NCBI GenBank assembly: GCA_022410635.1
Contig: JAJVDF010000001.1
Span: forward strand, 14,390,934-14,454,933
DNA from: Tretioscincus oriximinensis
Taxonomy: Eukaryota > Chordata > Lepidosauria > Squamata > Gymnophthalmidae
DNA length: 64,000 nt
Direction of reading: 5' to 3'
How positions within the stretch are numbered: the stretch's first letter is position 1; every line of letters starts with the position of its first letter. A model generated the notes under the pieces. That model saw only the letters and a program-made list of their open reading frames with translations, ran no database searches and was not told the DNA's origin. Made by a program: the position numbers and the translations under genes. Below, in pieces: positions 57,901 to 64,000 of this stretch.

Positions 57901-59110
57901 ATATATTTATAAATGATCTGGATGCCGAGGTAAATAGTGAAGTAAGCCAAGTTTGCTGACAACACTAAACTGTTCAGGGTAGTGAAAACTGAAAATGCTT
58001 GTAAGGCACTCCAGAGTGATCTATTGAAATTGGATGAGTGGGCATCAAAGTGGCAAATGCATTTCAATTTAAGCAAGTGCAACGTCATGCACATTGGGGC
58101 AAAGAACCCCAACTACTACTACCACCTGATGGGAACCAAGCTTTCTGTGACCGAGAAAGAAAAGGATCTTGGGGTGTTGGTGGACAATTCCATGAAAATG
58201 TCAACCAGGTGTGCAGCAGCAGCAAAAAAGGCAAATTCCACGTTGGGGATAAGTAGGAAAGGAATCGAAAACAAGTCAGCAAACGTTGTTTTGCCTCTTT
58301 ATACATCTGTGGTGAGGCCATTATGGAACTAGAGAAGGTGCAGAAAAGGGCAACAATAATGATCAAGGGTCTGGAACACCNCCCTTATGAAGTTAGGCTG
58401 CAGCGTCTGGANCTCTTCCGCCTTGAAAGGAGACGTTTGAGAGAGGATCTGATTGAAGTGTACAAAATCATTCATGGGCTGAATAGAGTGAACAGAAAAG
58501 TGAGAACAGACAAAGGAAAGTATTTTTTCACCCAGAGGGTCATCGGCCTGTGGAATTTACTTCCTGAGGAGGAGGAGGTAGCTAACAGCTTGGATAGCTT
58601 CAGGACAGGACTAGACAGGTTTATGGACACCAAGGGTATAAATGGGTACTAGGATGGATGTCTGGATGTTGCCTCCGGGATGGAGCACCAGGCAGGACTC
58701 CTGAAATGTCATTTGCAGGGAGTCATGCACAGGTGCATATTTTGCTTTCCTCTGTTCGGACTGCCCAGGTGCATCTGGTGGGCCTCTGTGTGAGACAGAA
58801 TGCTGGACTAGATGGGTTCTGGCCCGATCTGCTATGGCTCTTCTTATGTTCTTATGATCTTGTGTTCTATTGGATTTCCAATATCCACAGGTAGCTCTAA
58901 AAACCAAAATACCCAAAGATACAGACATTCCCAGCCTCCTCATCTTACCCGGAAGTATCCTGGGTGTCAGGATGCTATGCATGTGCTGATGGGAACCGGA
59001 GTGAAGATCTCCGAGGTCTCCTTGGGTATTTCCAATGGCAGTGCAGTGTCGGTCACAGAGGGACCCTCTCCGGTGCAGCTCAGCCTTGTGCTCCAGCTCT
59101 CTGGGGAATT
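33866..59110 (-). CDS. CAX-type cation/proton (Ca2+/H+) antiporter, 19 coding exons, 5' end not found
   Basis: Nineteen exons with GT-AG introns and matching phases encode at least 732 residues to the stop. The N-terminal ~150 residues are hydrophilic, with a CxxC (TCDGC). Then come membrane segments and two exchanger repeats. The first has [20 protein letters not shown] (CAX c-1 region). The second has [20 protein letters not shown] (c-2 region), with acidic residues in both. Between them is a loop with [19 protein letters not shown], two CxxC pairs and NxT sequons. The C-terminus ends [13 protein letters not shown] proteins move Ca2+ or other cations into acidic organelles against H+. Zebrafish Cax1 is endosomal/lysosomal and acts in neural crest. 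I know of no placental mammal orthologue. It is tail to tail with KLHDC10. The first codon(s) upstream of 59110 were not found. Confidence 0.93.
34088..34790 (-). mobile_element. CR1 LINE 3' part, antisense (sense within the CAX transcript)
   Basis: A 162-codon open frame (34782-34294) encodes the CR1 RT C-terminus ([43 protein letters not shown]). The typical CR1 3' UTR follows. It is one of the better preserved copies here and lies in the last CAX intron. Confidence 0.92.
34800..37376 (-). other. Last CAX intron, repeat-poor part
   Basis: No exon is visible. A T/A-rich LINE tail-like patch lies near 35075-35120, the NN pair is at 36470-36471 and a C-run is at 36420. Confidence 0.45.
37377..37485 (-). 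CDS. CAX antiporter coding exon (visible 18)
   Basis: It encodes [20 protein letters not shown] then [16 protein letters not shown]. FxDLxVxAxIxSVxxxNYI..DG..xYxxG is a C-terminal CAX motif. Acceptor CCTCTATAG, donor GTAACG; phase 0 to 1. Confidence 0.95.
37949..38027 (-). CDS. CAX antiporter coding exon (visible 17)
   Basis: It encodes [20 protein letters not shown] then LFTVFY. IEIGNC.A.Q is typical of CAX. Acceptor CCCCCCCTAG, donor GTAAGT; phase 2 to 0. Confidence 0.95.
38223..38345 (-). mobile_element. tRNA-derived SINE fragment, antisense
   Basis: CAAGGATTTGAACCCGCTTG is an inverted B box and precedes an (ATT)n patch at 38229. It lies in the CAX intron between visible exons 16 and 17. 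Confidence 0.5.
38419..38513 (-). CDS. CAX antiporter coding exon (visible 16), c-2 cation-binding motif
   Basis: It encodes [20 protein letters not shown] then [11 protein letters not shown](S). PELPEIVN carries the acidic residues of the second CAX repeat. Acceptor CCCTTCAG with an N (38522) in the pyrimidine tract; donor GTGGGT; phase 0 to 2. Confidence 0.97.
38907..39055 (-). CDS. CAX antiporter coding exon (visible 15)
   Basis: It encodes (M)[19 protein letters not shown] then [20 protein letters not shown] and [11 protein letters not shown] His cluster (HHH) is followed by a membrane span ending in the ADLATEHI element of the second repeat. Acceptor TTTCCTTAG, donor GTGAGG; phase 1 to 0. 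Confidence 0.95.
39115..40190 (-). other. CAX intron with LINE fragments
   Basis: Antisense pieces of the 11040-11400 LINE family are at 39115-39290 and 40060-40190. They flank about 750 bases of unassigned sequence, including a local GC-rich stretch near 39370-39500. Confidence 0.45.
40496..40608 (-). CDS. CAX antiporter coding exon (visible 14)
   Basis: It encodes [20 protein letters not shown] then [38 protein letters not shown] is characteristic of the CAX family. Acceptor CTGCCCCACAG, donor GTAAGT; phase 2 to 1. Confidence 0.96.
40819..41000 (-). mobile_element. CR1-like 3' fragment, antisense, very old
   Basis: CCATAAGAAATC, CCCACTGGATTAGAACAATA and ACCCATCTATTTC resemble the CR1 3' end; weak. 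The rest of this intron to 41470 has only a short (CA)n at 41372. Confidence 0.4.
41471..41508 (-). CDS. CAX antiporter coding micro-exon (visible 13)
   Basis: This 38-base exon encodes [12 protein letters not shown](E), with an NGT sequon. Acceptor TTTTTTGGTAG, donor GTGAGT; phase 0 to 2. It extends the same loop. Confidence 0.88.
41711..41829 (-). CDS. CAX antiporter coding exon (visible 12), twin-CxxC loop
   Basis: It encodes [20 protein letters not shown] then [19 protein letters not shown]. Two CxxC pairs are 12 residues apart (zinc-ribbon-like), with an NVT glycosylation sequon between them. Acceptor TTTCTGCCAG, donor GTGAGT; phase 1 to 0. Confidence 0.95.
41880..42355 (+). mobile_element. 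L2-like LINE 3' fragment
   Basis: GCAGCTGGTGCAGACCACAG, GAGTTGCATTGGCAGCTTAT and AAGGTCTTAAATGGCTTGGG parallel the L2-type block at 2390-2990. It ends in an AACAAATAAATAG tail. Confidence 0.65.
42360..43342 (-). other. CAX intron, nothing recognised
   Basis: No repeat signature and no conserved exon in either strand, apart from a weak A-rich start. Confidence 0.45.
43343..43442 (-). CDS. CAX antiporter coding exon (visible 11)
   Basis: It encodes [20 protein letters not shown] then [13 protein letters not shown](G). The EQRFN segment followed by a small-residue helix is a CAX signature. Acceptor CCCTTTTAG, donor GTAAGG; phase 0 to 1. Confidence 0.95.
44244..44427 (-). CDS. CAX antiporter coding exon (visible 10), c-1 cation-binding motif
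   Basis: It encodes [20 protein letters not shown] then [20 protein letters not shown] and [20 protein letters not shown]. The N-x(5)-TEL core corresponds to the GNA.E region of CAX exchangers; its Glu is the likely cation ligand. Phase 2 to 0. Confidence 0.96.
44520..44870. mobile_element. Two CR1 3' fragments in opposite directions
   Basis: 44520-44690 reads antisense (AAGCACTGTTGGATGAGGCC). 44750-44870 reads sense (GTGAGACAGGATGCTAGACT). Both are old. Confidence 0.5.
44943..45084 (-). CDS. CAX antiporter coding exon (visible 9), first exchanger repeat
   Basis: It encodes [20 protein letters not shown] then [20 protein letters not shown] and IGMAIA(S). Acceptor CTTGTCACCAG, donor GTAAGA; phase 1 to 2. 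The hydrophobic spans lead into the c-1 motif. Confidence 0.93.
45340..45600 (-). mobile_element. LINE fragment, antisense
   Basis: CATCAACCTGGATGAAGAGA and CACCACAGAAAAGACCCTCA recur at 48300-48375, 20580-20720 and 40080. Confidence 0.5.
45610..46330 (-). other. CAX intron, nothing recognised
   Basis: Unassigned sequence; no conserved exon. Confidence 0.4.
46335..46433 (-). CDS. CAX antiporter coding exon (visible 8), N on the donor
   Basis: It encodes [20 protein letters not shown] then [13 protein letters not shown]. Acceptor CTATTCTAG. The last exon base is the N at 46335, followed by GTCAGT. The next exon needs a phase 1 exit, but a single N gives phase 0, so one base seems lost in the consensus (expected GCNG|GTCAGT). 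Confidence 0.85.
46440..47640 (-). other. CAX intron, nothing firm
   Basis: A faint tRNA-like patch (47215-47280) may be an old SINE. Otherwise unassigned. Confidence 0.4.
47642..47827 (-). CDS. CAX antiporter coding exon (visible 7), membrane segments
   Basis: It encodes [20 protein letters not shown] then [20 protein letters not shown] and [22 protein letters not shown]. It has a long hydrophobic run typical of a membrane pair. Acceptor TTTTCCTAG, donor GTGAGG; phase 0 to 0. Confidence 0.93.
48230..48450 (-). mobile_element. LINE fragment, antisense
   Basis: It shares TCAAAGCCCAGGATGAAGAA and GATACTGAGGCCACTGAAGA blocks with 45340-45600. Confidence 0.5.
48511..48645 (-). CDS. CAX antiporter coding exon (visible 6), hydrophilic linker
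   Basis: It encodes [20 protein letters not shown] then [20 protein letters not shown] and GASHW. Acceptor TCTCTTTTTCAG, donor GTAAGG; phase 0 to 0. The sequence is polar with no membrane segment; LLVRQE could be a dileucine sorting motif (inference). Confidence 0.9.
49040..49415 (+). mobile_element. BovB (RTE) LINE 3' end
   Basis: GAATTAATACTGTTGAACTG, AGATCAAATCAGTCAATTCC and GAAAAGATCCTGATGCTGC follow the BovB consensus order. Confidence 0.8.
49430..49555 (+). mobile_element. CR1 LINE 3' end, sense
   Basis: GGTGGGCCTCTGTGCGAGAC, AGAATGCTGGACTGGATGGG and CTTCTCTTATGTTCTTA are the CR1 terminal block. Confidence 0.85.
49886..50191. mobile_element. TA-flanked MITE, 302 bases, CpG-rich, with 42-base tandem core
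   Basis: The element 49888-50189 has terminal inverted repeats (CAGTGGTACCTCGGTTCTCG and inverse) between TA dinucleotides, as in Tc1/mariner-type MITEs. A 42-base unit repeats from 50006, 50048 and 50090 (each GCGTTTTTTCGGCC). The second unit holds TGACGTCA (50075-50082), a perfect CRE site. Confidence 0.92.
50480..51250 (+). mobile_element. CR1 LINE RT fragment, sense, decayed
   Basis: It translates in patches to CR1 RT (AACCAGAGCCAACATGGATT gives NQSQHGF; ATCTTGACTTTAGTAAAGG gives LDFSK) and ends GGACCTGATGATTCTAGAGG. Many frameshifts. Confidence 0.75.
51273..51334 (-). CDS. CAX antiporter coding exon (visible 5)
   Basis: It encodes (G)[19 protein letters not shown] then K. Acceptor CCGACATTAG, donor GTAAGA; phase 1 to 0. 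62 bases. Confidence 0.9.
51335..52095 (-). other. CAX intron, nothing recognised
   Basis: Unassigned sequence between visible exons 4 and 5, with one N at 51994. Confidence 0.4.
52100..52760. mobile_element. CR1 3' fragments, antisense then sense
   Basis: 52100-52330 is antisense (TCAGCTCATAGCCCATCTAG). 52490-52760 is sense (GGACAGCTTTAAGAAAAGG, GATGGCTGGTGTGTAAGATA). Confidence 0.65.
53248..53364 (-). CDS. CAX antiporter coding exon (visible 4), membrane segments
   Basis: It encodes (G)[19 protein letters not shown] then [19 protein letters not shown], strongly hydrophobic: one long or two short membrane spans. Acceptor CATCATACAG, donor GTGAGT; phase 1 to 1. Confidence 0.92.
53519..53600. 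mobile_element. Palindromic MITE, ~80 bases
   Basis: TACTGCTCAAAACAATTAAG with GGAACACTTT is mirrored by AAAGTGCTCCCTTAACTGTT with TTGAGCAGTA around an 18-base loop; TA ends. It lies just upstream of CAX visible exon 4. Confidence 0.85.
54391..54499 (-). CDS. CAX antiporter coding exon (visible 3)
   Basis: It encodes [20 protein letters not shown] then [16 protein letters not shown], amphipathic and charged. Acceptor TTTGCTACAG, donor GTAAAA; phase 0 to 1. Confidence 0.9.
54830..54960. mobile_element. Possible old MITE of the CACTGAGCC type
   Basis: GATCTTGAATCAGACTTAG, AGATATATTTCAGAATATAT and TAGTGCAGGCTATGGCAGAC echo the family at 18773; weak. Confidence 0.3.
55081..55413 (+). mobile_element. 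Candidate non-autonomous Helitron
   Basis: A GC-rich block in AT-rich flanks starts TCTATTATAATAAAAACAG after an A and ends CTAG. This is Helitron-like, but the following base is C rather than T and I see no 3' hairpin. A run of 13 G is at about 55337. Confidence 0.35.
55817..55944 (-). CDS. CAX antiporter coding exon (visible 2)
   Basis: It encodes (V)[19 protein letters not shown] then [20 protein letters not shown] and NYM. Acceptor CACTCCCAAG, donor GTAGGT; phase 1 to 0. The CxxC in TCDGC is the only obvious motif. Confidence 0.88.
56070..56400 (+). mobile_element. L2-like LINE 3' tail
   Basis: AATAGTCTCCCATCTGAGAT and GCACCAGGCACCTTCATTT with an (AAAT)n tail parallel 2690-2990. Confidence 0.6.
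56960..57400 (+). mobile_element. CR1 LINE 3' part, sense, old
   Basis: GCCTTGAAAAGGGGTTTAAG, AGTATTTCTTTACCCAGAGG and TACTAGAATGGATGTCTTGG follow CR1 order. Confidence 0.75.
57650..58865 (+). mobile_element. CR1 LINE with RT domain through the 3' end, 5'-truncated
   Basis: It encodes the RT block [20 protein letters not shown], then [17 protein letters not shown] and [13 protein letters not shown]. After a small deletion comes the C-terminus [17 protein letters not shown] to WNLLPEE, then the CR1 3' UTR. Several frameshifts and two Ns; the catalytic YADD-type motif is lost near 57955. It sits in the CAX intron next to visible exon 1. Confidence 0.92.
58949..59110 (-). CDS. CAX antiporter, first visible coding exon
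   Basis: The acceptor is CTTTTCTTGCAG. It encodes (E)[19 protein letters not shown] then [20 protein letters not shown] and ends [15 protein letters not shown] donor; phase 1 to phase 1. The N-terminal cytosolic tail is hydrophilic and His-rich. Phase 1 entry shows that at least one coding exon lies further 5'. Confidence 0.85.
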
Positions 59111-59339
59111 CTGCAAGAAAAGACAGGGTGGTTCTTGTTACCATTAGAATAAGTAATTGATATTTAAAAAATAGAAGGTGATCCAAACAACAAACAATAA
59201 AACCTCCCAAAGTACCGGCATGTATTTATAGTTCAAGTACAATACTGATTGGGAAGAAAAGGCATACATTTAAGAAAACGATCTCAATTGACGTAACGGT
59301 TTCACAAACAAATTGGTTTTGTATGCTCTATCCCTGCAA

Positions 59340-59465
59340 GATAAATGTTTGCCATTTTAGTAGCCGTTTGTTTTTGAGGGTCGGGAAGGGTTAGGGTGTC
59401 TTTGTTTATATATTATGTTTTGTATTGTTTATCTTAAAATAATAAAAATTATATTTTAAAAAAGT
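59340..59465 (+). mobile_element. L1 3' tail
   Basis: GTTTATATATTATGTTTTGT then AAAATAATAAAAATT and an A-run resemble the tail at 63060-63115. Confidence 0.55.
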
Positions 59466-59770
59466 ACATACATGTCTGCCTGCCTAGTATTAATAGTATA
59501 AATACATTTACATATTCAAATACATATGTACCATTGGTCTCAGGGTGATAACATAAGATTAAAAAATAAAAATATGCATTAATAAAATGTTTTAAAAGAA
59601 CAATGTCCTCTTTCCTTCCAACCCACCCTCCCTCCCTGGGAGGACAGAATGCAGAGGGAGGTCTCGGTCTCTCATGGCTACTCATCAGCAAAGTAAACAG
59701 TATTTTTCCATATTATCTGTGATAGAGGATACCAATGGAAAAACCCTTATCGCCACTCTGATGCTTCATC

Positions 59771-59900
59771 TCCACTGAGCCTTATTCTGGGCTCTATCTT
59801 GGAATAGGAGCCTGGCATCTACATGCTTGTGTAGACTATGGCATGTGGATGGNCAAGCTCTGTCCAGAGATACAGCCCATAATAAGGCTCAGTGGGGAGA
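59771..59900. mobile_element. MITE, CACTGAGCC family, complete copy
   Basis: It starts TCCACTGAGCCTTATTCTGG and ends with the inverse (CCCATAATAAGGCTCAGTGG). An inner inverted pair surrounds GTGTAGACTATGGC. Confidence 0.8.
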
Positions 59901-60388
59901 NGACCTGAAAGTGAACTGAAGCAAGATTAAAATTTAGGTGTCACAATTGTGGAAATCAGCTGTTGGATTTTATAACCTTGGTTTTCTTAAGAGCAGAGCC
60001 AGTTTGGGCTAAGTCCCCTGCCTAACACCCTGAAGTTACAGGTACCTGTGATAGCTTTGGAAGAAGCTCAAGAAATGCTTGGCACCTAGCAACTCTGTGA
60101 GAAATTCCAAGGCTTTAGATATGTCAGACCTTTTAAAGCTATTGACCAAGTTATTTATTTTTCTTTTGTAAGAGAAGCATCTTAGAATGTTTAAAGACTT
60201 AAAACACTAATATTTTCTACATTTCTCAGCCAGTATAATTTCGGACCTCAGCTAATCCTGCTTCCTACAGGTTTTAATTCAGTTCAAAACAGCCTCATCC
60301 TTGTCTACTTGTCATCACTATGATCATTATTAATTTTGTTATTGCACTATTACCATGGCGCTAATGGAGAATAAAACTCCATTAGTCC

Positions 60389-60525
60389 AGCAAAGAAGCT
60401 AGTAGCACTTTGAGACTAACTAGAGAAAAGTGGGTGGCATAAGCTTTCGTAGACAAATTTCTTTCTCAAAGTACTACTAGCTCCTTTGCTGGACTTTCTA
60501 CAGACTAACACGGCTATTTCTCTGA
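60389..60525. mobile_element. Palindrome-family MITE copy
   Basis: CCAGCAAAGAAGCTAGTAGC on the left is mirrored by ACTACTAGCTCCTTTGCTGG on the right, with the AACACGGCTATTTCTCTG tail seen at 8300 and 10280. Confidence 0.85.
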
Positions 60526-60589
60526 AAAAAACCCCATTAGGTTTAAGGAAATAAGTCAAAAGAGACTTAGGAAGGCATTTTTCCTAGCC

Positions 60590-60955
60590 CATAAGAACAT
60601 AAGAGCCATACTGGACCAGGCCTCAGCCCATCTAGTCCAGCATTCTGTTTCACACAAAGGCCTACCAGATGCACCTGGGCAGTCTGAAATAGTATGCACC
60701 TGTTCATGAGTCCCTGCAAATGGTATTTCAGGAGTCCTGCCTGGTGCTGCATCCCGGAGGCAACATCCAGACATCCATCCTAGTACCCATTTATACCCTT
60801 GGTATCCATAAACCTCTCTAGTCCTGTCTTGAAGCTATCCAAGCTGTTAGCTACCACCACCTCTTCAGGAAGTAAATTCCACAGGCCAATGACTCTCTTG
60901 GTGAAAAAATACTTTCNTTTGTCTGTTCTCACTTTTCTGCCCATCAGGATTGGGA
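60590..60955 (-). mobile_element. CR1 LINE 3' end, antisense
   Basis: It holds CCATACTGGACCAGGCCTCA, CATAAACCTCTCTAGTCCTG and GTGAAAAAATACTTTC; truncated within the RT C-terminus. Confidence 0.88.
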
Positions 60956-60959
60956 ACTT

Positions 60960-62590
60960 TACCCATCACCCATCCATCTGGTTTCATAACCTGCCTTGAG
61001 AAGCAAAAAAGTCACCACTAATTTCAGTTCATCCAGAACATGAATCAGATGGTCTGTGTGTAAACACGCATAGATAATGAAAGTCTCACATGAGACCCTC
61101 CAAAGCAATCAATTATTCCATCAAATTCCACCCACTGAGATCAAGATGATTCAAGGATTGCTTTTTGTATTTAAAGACGAACATGACAAACTGGGAAAAT
61201 GTGAACTCATAAAAGTTCTACTTACTGCTACAAAATTCAGAATAGCTCAGCACAGGGAAGTTGCAAATCTCCTCAGTAAAGAGAAGTGATTGGCTAGGGG
61301 GTGGTTGTCAGTACTTAATTTCTCCCTTTTAGCACAAAGAATGAAGGATTGGAAAAAACAAACAAACTCCAAATTCCTTGAAAAATGGTCCCTACTATTT
61401 GCCAAAAAACTTTGAGACATCTCTCTTCAACAATTCTACATTTCACTCATCCTTTTGTAATCAGATGTTATCAAAATGGCTCACTTACTTACCTGACATT
61501 CAAGTTTTTTATTTATTTATTTATAGATTTTTATTACATTTTGCAAATATACATTCAAGTTCCTACCCACACTGTTCCAAGGCTCGTTCTGTTATCAGCA
61601 GTAATAACCAACAGTCCAGTGAAGTTATTGTTATTGTAATGTTATGTAATGGGAAATCACAGTTACAGATTTGATAAAGATACTGCATCACAATAGATAT
61701 TATTTTTCTTTGAAATTTCACAACTATGTAATATTCCAAAATTCAGTAAAATTTGTTTTTTTTTAAAAGATAATTCAAGGATTTGTGGCTCATGGTTAAT
61801 GTTCCAGAACGGAAAATTTCTTAGCCAGCTTGAAAAATCTGGGGACAATTATTAGGTGATAAATAGACCATGTTCCAATTGCACGTTAGGTAGACTGACC
61901 AGATTTTCTGGGGCCCAAACTGGGGTAATTAATATTCATGCTAATTTCCAAAACATGAATATGCAAATCACCCACCAACATTCATACCCCTCCGAAATCC
62001 CCATCTGGGAAATCCATAAAGCACTTGAGATTTTTTAAAGTGTGTGAGAATTTTCTGAACTGTGTGAGAAATTTGCATTTTTTTAAATTTTATTACTGAG
62101 AGGAGGGTGCCNCCAGGAGCTGGCCTGGTTGCCAGAACCCCCTAGTGGTGGTGCAGTGATTTTTTTAAAAAATTCCTCAGCAAAAAGCAGAGAAATCCCC
62201 CCTCCCCCGGGAGGGCAGGGTGTACACCCCCAAACTTGGTTCCCCCTCCCAAAAGGCATCATCTGGTCAGCCCAGGCTATTAGCATCATAAAATACCAAT
62301 GGTAACAATATCAGTACCACTGGCTATTTTTAAAGAGAAGCTGGAGGTTGAACCAGCATCCAATTTGCTGGTTCAGTTTCCAAACAGTTTGCTCTACCAT
62401 TGAATTACAGTGGGAGAGATCTATAAAATACTTATAAAACAGAAGTATAGAAATCATTNTACCATACTGGGTAAGGGAGGTATCACAAATAAAATATAGC
62501 AGACAAAGGGAAGTGGAAACCAACATTATATATCTAGATGATACAGAACTCCAGCCATATTATCACATCTGAAAAGAACATCACCGCAAT
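60960..62590. other. Upstream of visible CAX exon 1, nothing firm
   Basis: AT-rich sequence with a (TTTA)n patch at 61508 and a local GC patch at 62100-62250. No CpG-island-like promoter and no recognisable CAX first exon. Confidence 0.4.
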
Positions 62591-62599
62591 GCTGGCATG

Positions 62600-63115
62600 G
62601 TTGACAGATGAGAGGGTAGTATAAGCACATGTGGTTTGAGTGCGTGGAGGTATTTCAAGAAATTAGATATATCAATGTTAAAGATGTTACGGATTTAGAT
62701 TCTGAAGATTCTTGGACTGTGGAACATGGGGTGTGGGCCAGGCACGTGGTACTTGCTCGCGGCTGGAAAGAAAGGAACAAATGGACCATCGAAAAATGGT
62801 GGGACTATATGATGGACTTTATCTGATTCAAAGTTATCAGAGAAAAAAGACTGACACTGATGTGGATTAATAAAAAGATCATTGGTGAACAATTGGCAAA
62901 AGCTCATTGCCTATGGGATATTCAACATTAATAATGTAAGTTTAACACCGGCTGCTATGATGCTGCTTGCACAAAGCGTGGTCATTTAAGTTTTGTCTTG
63001 TTTACTTTCCCCTTGTAATGGTATATCCGGGGGGAGGGACAGAGTGTGCGATTAGCCTTAACACTGTATGTATTTTTATATATTATGTTCTCAAATAAAT
63101 ATGAAAATTGAAAAA
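62600..63115 (+). mobile_element. L1 LINE ORF2 C-terminal end and 3' UTR
   Basis: WARHVVLARGWKERNKWTIE corresponds to IWAAQIVVARGWKEKQNWTL in the antisense copy at 13352-14330. It ends AAATAAATATGAAAATTG and an A-run. Confidence 0.8.
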
Positions 63116-63119
63116 AACC

Positions 63120-64000
63120 TATAAATCCTCCCAGATTACGCAACTTTTCTGGCTACGGACAGGCTGAGGTTTCAACCAACAGATTCTACTTTTCAGCCTG
63201 CTTACTATTGACCTACAGTCCCTCTCAGTCAGTGCGAGATAATTTCCACATATTGATGAACTCATCTGTCAAGACCCTGAAAAGTCACGCTCATGCTGAC
63301 GCTTACGTCTTTAGAAAAAGAAAGACAATGGGCTTATTTAGATTTGGCTGTTTGAGATATAAGGATAGGCAGATAAACCTTGTTTTATCTGGCAGCTTCT
63401 TAACAATGGCCCAGTGTCACAATGCTCAGCATAAAAAGATTAGATACCGTTTCTTAAATAGGACCTGCTACAATACCAAGGATTACTTGGCCCCCTAGTC
63501 CATACATATTTAGTATTATAAACAGCTGGAAAACATCTAGCGCAGGTGACCTCATCCTTCCAGCNCTTCAGATTTGAAATCTTCACATCAATTACACAGT
63601 CTCTGATCTCAATTATTCTGAAAAATTGTGGATTTAGAGAAGAACTATCTTCAAAGAGGCCTCTTTGCTGTGTTAGATAAGAGAGGTATTCTGTATTTTT
63701 ACACTAAATCTGAATACATAAAAGATGTGAAGTATGAGATCTAAAGGATCTTTAATTAAACTTTAAACAGATCTTAAATAACTCTGATCAAAGGACTCTG
63801 ACGTTGCCAACAGAAATGATAGTTATATAAGCATGAAGTAATATATAGGCATGTCCTACAGCGTGATCGTCAATATTTTTATAACAGATGCATGTTACGC
63901 CTTCCTATCTTCCACTTTGGGCATTGTGGCTCTTGGGATCCTTAGCTCTAGCTTAGGCAATTAGCTTAGACAATTAGCCTCTTACAAATTGAATCAAAGG
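63120..64000. other. No feature recognised
   Basis: AT-rich sequence with short frames only; no repeat signature identified. Confidence 0.4.

Noticed and set aside
1..64000. Bacterial-type features (operons, CRISPR, attachment sites)
   Set aside because: Spliced vertebrate genes and LINE/SINE content throughout; no prokaryotic signal.

Overview
This is a single-copy vertebrate nuclear locus, most likely from a squamate reptile (lizard or snake). It holds three split protein-coding genes in a sea of decayed transposable elements. The reptile call rests on the mix of CR1, L2-like, L1 and BovB (RTE) LINE fragments, tRNA-derived SINEs of the kind common in squamates, and a DIRS retrotransposon. 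The gene order ZC3HC1 - KLHDC10 matches human 7q32. Assigning Squamata is inference from repeat content.

Layout. Positions 1-6816 carry the 5' part of ZC3HC1 (NIPA) on the minus strand: coding exons 1-4, with the gene running off the left edge. Its intron 2 has AT-AC ends and matches the U12 (minor spliceosome) consensus at both ends. About 2.5 kb away and head to head, a CpG-rich promoter with three CCAAT boxes and a TATA box starts KLHDC10 on the plus strand. Nine coding exons (9346-31314) join in frame to a 405-residue six-kelch protein. The short symmetric exon expected between the first two visible exons was not found. Intron 7 (20347-29143) holds a degenerate but structurally recognisable 5.4-kb DIRS element with inverted terminal repeats, internal complementary region, RT/RNase H and tyrosine recombinase remnants.

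Tail to tail with KLHDC10, from 33866 to at least 59110 on the minus strand, lies a CAX-type cation/proton antiporter gene. Nineteen coding exons were reconstructed with consistent splice phases, giving at least 732 residues including the C-terminal stop. The first coding exon(s) were not found. CAX exchangers are known from plants, fungi and fish; I know of no placental mammal gene. The human neighbour of KLHDC10 on this side is TMEM209, so CAX is an extra gene here.

The three products are not known to work together: ZC3HC1 is a nuclear pore basket/F-box-like protein, KLHDC10 a cullin-2 substrate receptor, and CAX an organellar Ca2+/H+ exchanger. Their adjacency looks like inherited synteny. 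The rest is intronic or intergenic DNA with LINE, SINE and miniature inverted-repeat elements, some forming near-perfect hairpins. Positions 63120-64000 contain nothing I recognise. Single N calls are scattered through the window; one (46335) sits on a CAX splice donor where the reading phase is short by one base.
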